From NCBI GenBank assembly GCA_029781465.1, contig JAKOWQ010000116.1, forward strand, positions 1 through 19,449: a stretch of DNA of 19,449 nucleotides. Reading direction: 5' to 3'. The translations under genes and the position numbers were made by a program. The notes beneath the pieces were generated by a model, which worked only from the letters and a program-made list of their open reading frames with translations, had not been told where the DNA came from and did no database searches. Of this stretch, positions 15,962-19,449 are shown in pieces; the stretch's first letter is position 1; each line of letters starts with the position of its first letter. Source of the stretch: Pseudomonadota bacterium. GTDB taxonomy: Bacteria; Pseudomonadota; Alphaproteobacteria; Sphingomonadales; Sphingomonadaceae.

Positions 15962-17146
15962 ATGCGATGGATCTTGCTTGCCGCAGCGTTGACAACCGCC
16001 CCCGCCCCCGCCCTCGCCGCGCCGCCGGCCAGCGTCGCGGTGGCCTTCGACCGTCAGACCGTGCGCCCGGTGCTGGCCGAGGGCGAGGCGGACCGCGCCA
16101 CGCACCGCGCGGTGGGCGCCGACGATCCGGTGCGGATCGCCTCGATCTCCAAGCTGGTGACCACGCTGGGGGTGATGCGGATGGTCGACAAGGGCCAGCT
16201 CGATCTTGACCGCGACGTCTCGGACTATCTTGGCTGGCCCCTGCGCAACCCGGCCTTTCCCGACCGGCCGATCACCCTGCGCCTGCTGCTCTCGCACCGC
16301 TCGAGCCTGATCGATGGGGGCGAGCTCTACATCGTGCCGCTGGGCACCACGTTGCGTGAGCGGCTGGCCGATCCCCGGGTGTGGGACGATAACCACGCCC
16401 CCGGGTCTGGCTGGTTCCACTACACCAATCTCAACTTCCCGGTGGTGGCGAGCGTGATGGAGCGGGTCAGCGGCGAGCGCTTCGACCGGCTGATGCACCG
16501 CCTGGTGCTGAAGCCGCTGCGACTCGACGCCTGCTTCAACTGGGGTGCGGGTTGCTCGGCCAAGGCGGTATCGCGCGCGGTGGTGCTCTACCGGGCGGGC
16601 GGCGAGGTCGCCAAGGACGATCTGCATGGCCACCTGCCCGATTGCCTGGTGGTTCCCGCCGCCGACGGCTCGTGCGATCTGGCGGCCTATCGCCCAGGAG
16701 ACAACGGCGCGTTGTTCAGCCCCCAGGGCGGCCTCAGGATCTCGATGCGCGCGCTCGCCCGGCTGGGGCAGATGATGGCGCGGCAGGGCAAGGGTTTCCT
16801 GTCGCCGCGCTCCTATGTCGAGATGACCCAGGCGCGCTGGCGCTTTGACGGCACCAACGGCCTCGGCGAGGATGGCGCGGCCAGCGGCTTCTTCTGCGCC
16901 TATGGGCTGGCGGTGCATCGCATCGGCTCGGGCGGCGAGCACTGCCGCGATGACCTGTTCGCCGATGGAACCGCCCGGATCGGACATTCGGGCGATGCCT
17001 ACGGTCTCAAGGCCGGACTGTGGTGGGATCCGATCAGCGGCAAGGGCCTGGCCTTCTTCACCAGCGCGGTCGCGCCCGATGCGCCGACCGGCACCAGCGG
17101 TTTCACCGTGGCGGAAGAATCCATTGTGGAGAGAGCGGGACGTTAG
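15962..17146 (+). CDS. Exported serine hydrolase, beta-lactamase/penicillin-binding-protein family (class C-like)
   Basis: A 394-residue protein with a Sec signal peptide (hydrophobic 3-18, probable cleavage after ALA near 19), so periplasmic. It has the three motifs of the class C beta-lactamase/esterase/D-Ala-D-Ala peptidase superfamily: Ser61-x-x-Lys64 (SISK), Tyr154-x-Asn156 (YTN), and His342-Ser-Gly344 in place of KTG. The HSG third motif is common in esterase- and peptidase-like members and argues against assuming resistance. Cys residues at around 196-205 and 237 could form a disulfide. The ATG at 15962 is chosen over 15905, which lies inside metH, because the signal peptide then starts at once. 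The gap after metH is 32 bp without a terminator, so it may be partly co-transcribed. Substrate unknown. Confidence 0.82.
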   Translation: MRWILLAAALTTAPAPALAAPPASVAVAFDRQTVRPVLAEGEADRATHRAVGADDPVRIASISKLVTTLGVMRMVDKGQLDLDRDVSDYLGWPLRNPAFPDRPITLRLLLSHRSSLIDGGELYIVPLGTTLRERLADPRVWDDNHAPGSGWFHYTNLNFPVVASVMERVSGERFDRLMHRLVLKPLRLDACFNWGAGCSAKAVSRAVVLYRAGGEVAKDDLHGHLPDCLVVPAADGSCDLAAYRPGDNGALFSPQGGLRISMRALARLGQMMARQGKGFLSPRSYVEMTQARWRFDGTNGLGEDGAASGFFCAYGLAVHRIGSGGEHCRDDLFADGTARIGHSGDAYGLKAGLWWDPISGKGLAFFTSAVAPDAPTGTSGFTVAEESIVERAGR

Positions 17147-17184
17147 CCTTTGCCCGCCCTGACAGCTGCGGCTAGGCGAGGCGG

Positions 17185-18966
17185 GTGACACGGCCCGATC
17201 TTCTCGAAACGCTGCATTCCACCTTCGGCTTCTCCGTCTTTCGCGGGGTACAGAGCCGCGTGATCGAACGGGTGATGGCCGGCCAGTCCACCCTTGCGGT
17301 GATGCCCACCGGGGCGGGCAAATCGCTGACCTATCAGCTGCCTGCCGTCATGCAGGAGGGCACCTGCGTGGTAATCAGCCCGCTGATCGCGCTGATGCAC
17401 GATCAGCTGCGCGGCGCCGAGGCCAACGGGATTCGCGCCGCCAGCCTGACCAGCGCCGATCAGAATCGCGAAGCGACGATCGAGCGCTTTCGCTGCGGCG
17501 ATCTCGATCTGCTCTATGTCGCGCCCGAACGGGCCAGCCAGCCGCATTTCCGTGATCTGCTGGGCGCGGCGCCGGTCAGCCTGTTCGCCATCGATGAGGC
17601 GCATTGCGTTTCCGAATGGGGGCACGATTTCCGCCCCGATTACCGGCTGCTGCGTCCCTTGATGGACGCGTTCCCGGCGGTGCCGCGCCTGGCGCTGACC
17701 GCCACCGCCGATGCCCACACCCGCGCCGATATCCTGGTCCAGCTGGGGATCGCCGCCGACGGGCTGATCGTCGCCGGGTTCGACCGCCCCAATATCCATT
17801 ACGCGATCCGCCACCGCGACAATCCGGTGCGCCAGCTCACGCGGTTGATGGAAGAGCAGCCCGGGCCGGGGATTGTCTATGCCCCCACCCGCCGCAAGAC
17901 CGAGGAACTGGCCGAAAGGCTGGCGGACGCCACCGGGCGCGCGGTGCTGCCCTATCACGCCGGGCTCGATCCGGCGACACGCGCGGCCAATCAGGCCCGC
18001 TTCGTCGCCAGCGAGGATATGGTGATGGTCGCCACGGTGGCCTTCGGGATGGGGATCGACAAACCCGACGTGCGCTTTGTCGCCCATGCCGGGATCCCCA
18101 AGTCGATCGAGGCCTATTACCAGGAAACCGGCCGCGCCGGGCGCGATGGCGATCCCGCGCTGGCGCTGATGCTGTGGGGCGCCGACGATTTCGCCCGCGC
18201 CCGGATGCGGCTGGGCGAGGTCGAAGAGGAACGCCGCGCAGGCGAGCGCACGCGGCTCGACGCGCTGGCCGCGCTGGTAGAGACCGGCACCTGCCGCCGC
18301 GCCCTGCTCCTGCGCCATTTCGGGGAGGATCCGCCAGCCCAGTGCGGGAATTGTGACAATTGCCGCGAAGCACCCGGGGTGGTCGACGCAACCGAGATCG
18401 CGCAGAAGCTGCTCTCGGCGGTCTATCGCACAGGCCAGTCCTTCGGGTACGGCCACATCGAAAAGGTCCTGACCGGGGTTAGCGACGAGCGCATCGAACA
18501 GCGCGGACACGATCGGCTTTCGGTGTTTGGAATCGTTTCAGGAGAGGAAGCCCACCTGCTGCGCCCGGTGGTGCGCGCCTTGCAGGCGCGTGGCAGCCTG
18601 ATCGCCACCGAGCACGGCGGGCTGGCGCTGGGCGGCGATGCCCGCGCGATCCTTCGCGGCGAGCTGGCGGTCCCGATTGCCATCGCGCCCAAGCCCGAAA
18701 AGGTCCGCAAGACCCGGCGCGGCGAGCGGACCGGCGCTGTCAATCCCCTTGGCGATCCGCTGTTCGAGGCGCTGCGCGCGCTGCGCCGCGATCGTGCCGC
18801 CGAGCTGGGGGTGCCGCCCTATGTGGTGTTCCACGATTCGACCCTGCGCGAGATGGCCGAACGCCGCCCCGCCAGCCTGGCTGCACTGGGCGAAATCGGC
18901 GGGGTCGGCGCGCGCAAGCTCGAAGCGCATGGCGAGGCCTTTCTGGAGCTGATCCGCACCCATTGA
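17185..18966 (+). CDS. recQ: ATP-dependent DNA helicase RecQ
   Basis: A 593-residue superfamily 2 3'-5' helicase, close to E. coli RecQ (609). Domain 1 has Walker A PTGAGKS (41-47), DEAH (137-140) followed by the aromatic-rich loop CVSEWGHDFRPDY, and LTATA (170-174). Domain 2 has motif V ATVAFGMGIDK and motif VI QETGRAGRDG (313-322). The RecQ-specific zinc site is Cys370, Cys387, Cys390 and Cys393, followed by a winged helix and a C-terminal HRDC domain (about 522-593). It unwinds recombination and replication intermediates. The start is a GTG at 17185 with AGGCGAGG at 17174-17181 as ribosome-binding site. It follows the serine hydrolase by 38 bp. Confidence 0.96.
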   Translation: MTRPDLLETLHSTFGFSVFRGVQSRVIERVMAGQSTLAVMPTGAGKSLTYQLPAVMQEGTCVVISPLIALMHDQLRGAEANGIRAASLTSADQNREATIERFRCGDLDLLYVAPERASQPHFRDLLGAAPVSLFAIDEAHCVSEWGHDFRPDYRLLRPLMDAFPAVPRLALTATADAHTRADILVQLGIAADGLIVAGFDRPNIHYAIRHRDNPVRQLTRLMEEQPGPGIVYAPTRRKTEELAERLADATGRAVLPYHAGLDPATRAANQARFVASEDMVMVATVAFGMGIDKPDVRFVAHAGIPKSIEAYYQETGRAGRDGDPALALMLWGADDFARARMRLGEVEEERRAGERTRLDALAALVETGTCRRALLLRHFGEDPPAQCGNCDNCREAPGVVDATEIAQKLLSAVYRTGQSFGYGHIEKVLTGVSDERIEQRGHDRLSVFGIVSGEEAHLLRPVVRALQARGSLIATEHGGLALGGDARAILRGELAVPIAIAPKPEKVRKTRRGERTGAVNPLGDPLFEALRALRRDRAAELGVPPYVVFHDSTLREMAERRPASLAALGEIGGVGARKLEAHGEAFLELIRTH

Positions 18967-19019
18967 CTCTGCCTCCGAAAGCGATATTAATATGATATCA
19001 CTTTTTGAGAGGTAATCCC
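18967..19019 (+). promoter_or_regulatory. AT-rich promoter/operator region with inverted repeats and strong ribosome-binding site
   Basis: This 53-bp gap holds an AT-rich stretch with nested symmetry: GATAT (18983-18987) and ATATC (18995-18999) form an inverted repeat with a 7-bp spacer, ATATTAATAT (18984-18993) is itself a perfect 10-bp palindrome, and TGATATCA (18993-19000) a perfect 8-bp one. TATGAT (18991-18996) resembles a -10 box, and TTGACT (18963-18968, overlapping the recQ stop) a -35, but their spacing (22 bp) is long; TATTAA at 18985-18990 gives 16 bp. GAGAGG at 19007-19012 is a strong ribosome-binding site 7 nt before the ATG. A regulated promoter is likely; the regulator is unknown. 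Confidence 0.5.
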
Positions 19020-19449
19020 ATGTCCGATTCGCATCCCGCAATGAATGTCAGCCGCGAAATCCGCGCCTGGAGCACCACCGGCTATCTGATGCTGCTGGGC
19101 TTCCTCGCCCTGCTGGCGCTGATGGTCATCCGTATCGTCGCCTTCGCTGGCACCGAGCCGGACGACAGCCAGGTTCTCTCTTTCGTGCTTTCCAACCTGC
19201 TGATCGCCACGCTGCTGATCCTGATCGCCTCGGGATTCTATATGATCCAGCCGAACCAGGCCGCCGCGATCACCCTGTTCGGCTCCTATCGCGGCACCGA
19301 TCGCAGCCACGGGCTGCGCTGGGTCTGGCCGTGGATGGGCAAGACCAAGATCTCGGTGCGCGCCAACAACGTCGTCTCCGAAAAGCTCAAGGTCAACGAC
19401 CTGCGCGGCAACCCGATCGAGATCGCCACCAACGTGGTCTGGCGCGTCG
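19020..19449 (+). CDS. SPFH/band 7 domain membrane protein, 3' truncated
   Basis: The first 143 residues of a protein that runs out of the window. A short cytoplasmic-looking N-terminus (1-20) is followed by two hydrophobic helices (about 21-42 and 54-75). The start of an SPFH (stomatin/prohibitin/flotillin/HflK) domain follows: FYMIQPNQAAAITLFGSYRGTDRSHGLRW, VWPW, then the NNVVSEKLKVNDLRGNPIEI and VVWRV segment. SPFH proteins form membrane-bound oligomeric cages or microdomains. The two-helix hairpin before the domain distinguishes it from single-span HflK/HflC. No specific function can be given from the fragment. It has its own promoter region and a strong GAGAGG ribosome-binding site. Confidence 0.85.
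   Translation, partial: MSDSHPAMNVSREIRAWSTTGYLMLLGFLALLALMVIRIVAFAGTEPDDSQVLSFVLSNLLIATLLILIASGFYMIQPNQAAAITLFGSYRGTDRSHGLRWVWPWMGKTKISVRANNVVSEKLKVNDLRGNPIEIATNVVWRV

Noticed and set aside
15962..17146. Antibiotic-resistance class C beta-lactamase
   Set aside because: The SxxK and YxN motifs are shared by many esterases and peptidases, and the third motif is HSG instead of KTG; resistance cannot be claimed.
17153..17185. CCCGCC/GGCGGG hairpin between the serine hydrolase and recQ as terminator or RNA switch
   Set aside because: The stem is only 6 bp with a 21-nt loop, has no U-tract and includes the recQ start codon; chance pairing in GC-rich DNA is likely.

Overview
The window looks like chromosomal DNA of an alphaproteobacterium, most likely a sphingomonad (Erythrobacter/Novosphingobium-like). 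This rests on the high G+C, dense gene packing with many ATGA stop/start overlaps, a methionine synthase split into two ORFs, an ArsR-methyltransferase regulator in front of metF, and the style of the acyl-CoA genes. It is an inference from composition and gene content, not a database match. I see no rRNA, tRNA, CRISPR array, insertion sequence or prophage gene.

Layout. (1) 1-2671, plus strand: the end of a PabB-PabC type fusion (folate/PABA synthesis), a class I aminotransferase, an RluA-family pseudouridine synthase and the ribosome-rescue hydrolase ArfB, all overlapping. (2) 2668-9656, minus strand: a tightly coupled six-gene acyl-CoA operon read SDR dehydrogenase > acyl-CoA dehydrogenase > 2-methylfumaryl-CoA isomerase-like CoA transferase > thiolase > methylsuccinyl-CoA dehydrogenase-like protein > mesaconyl-C4-CoA hydratase-like protein. 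An 18-bp imperfect palindrome sits just upstream of its first gene. (3) 9718-10232, minus strand: two tiny lipoprotein genes with a rho-independent terminator between them. (4) 10384-15929, plus strand: a methionine-cycle operon of ArsR-methyltransferase regulator, metF, and methionine synthase as two polypeptides. It is preceded by a perfect 20-bp palindrome inside a likely promoter and a probably leaderless start. (5) 15962-18966, plus strand: an exported serine beta-lactamase-like hydrolase and a RecQ helicase. (6) 19020 to the end: the start of a membrane-anchored SPFH (band 7) protein behind an AT-rich symmetrical promoter region.

The most interesting part is the six-gene operon. It combines homologues of three enzymes that interconvert C5 branched dicarboxyl-CoA esters (methylsuccinyl-CoA > mesaconyl-C1-CoA > mesaconyl-C4-CoA > citramalyl-CoA) with a complete set of ordinary beta-oxidation enzymes (second acyl-CoA dehydrogenase, SDR hydroxyacyl-CoA dehydrogenase, thiolase). 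The partners of the known pathways (crotonyl-CoA carboxylase/reductase, ethylmalonyl-CoA mutase, citramalyl/malyl-CoA lyase) are not in the window. This suggests an uncharacterised route for a 2-substituted (alkyl) dicarboxylate in which CoA is moved from one carboxyl to the other during beta-oxidation. Family assignments are from recalled sequence patterns; the pathway is inference.
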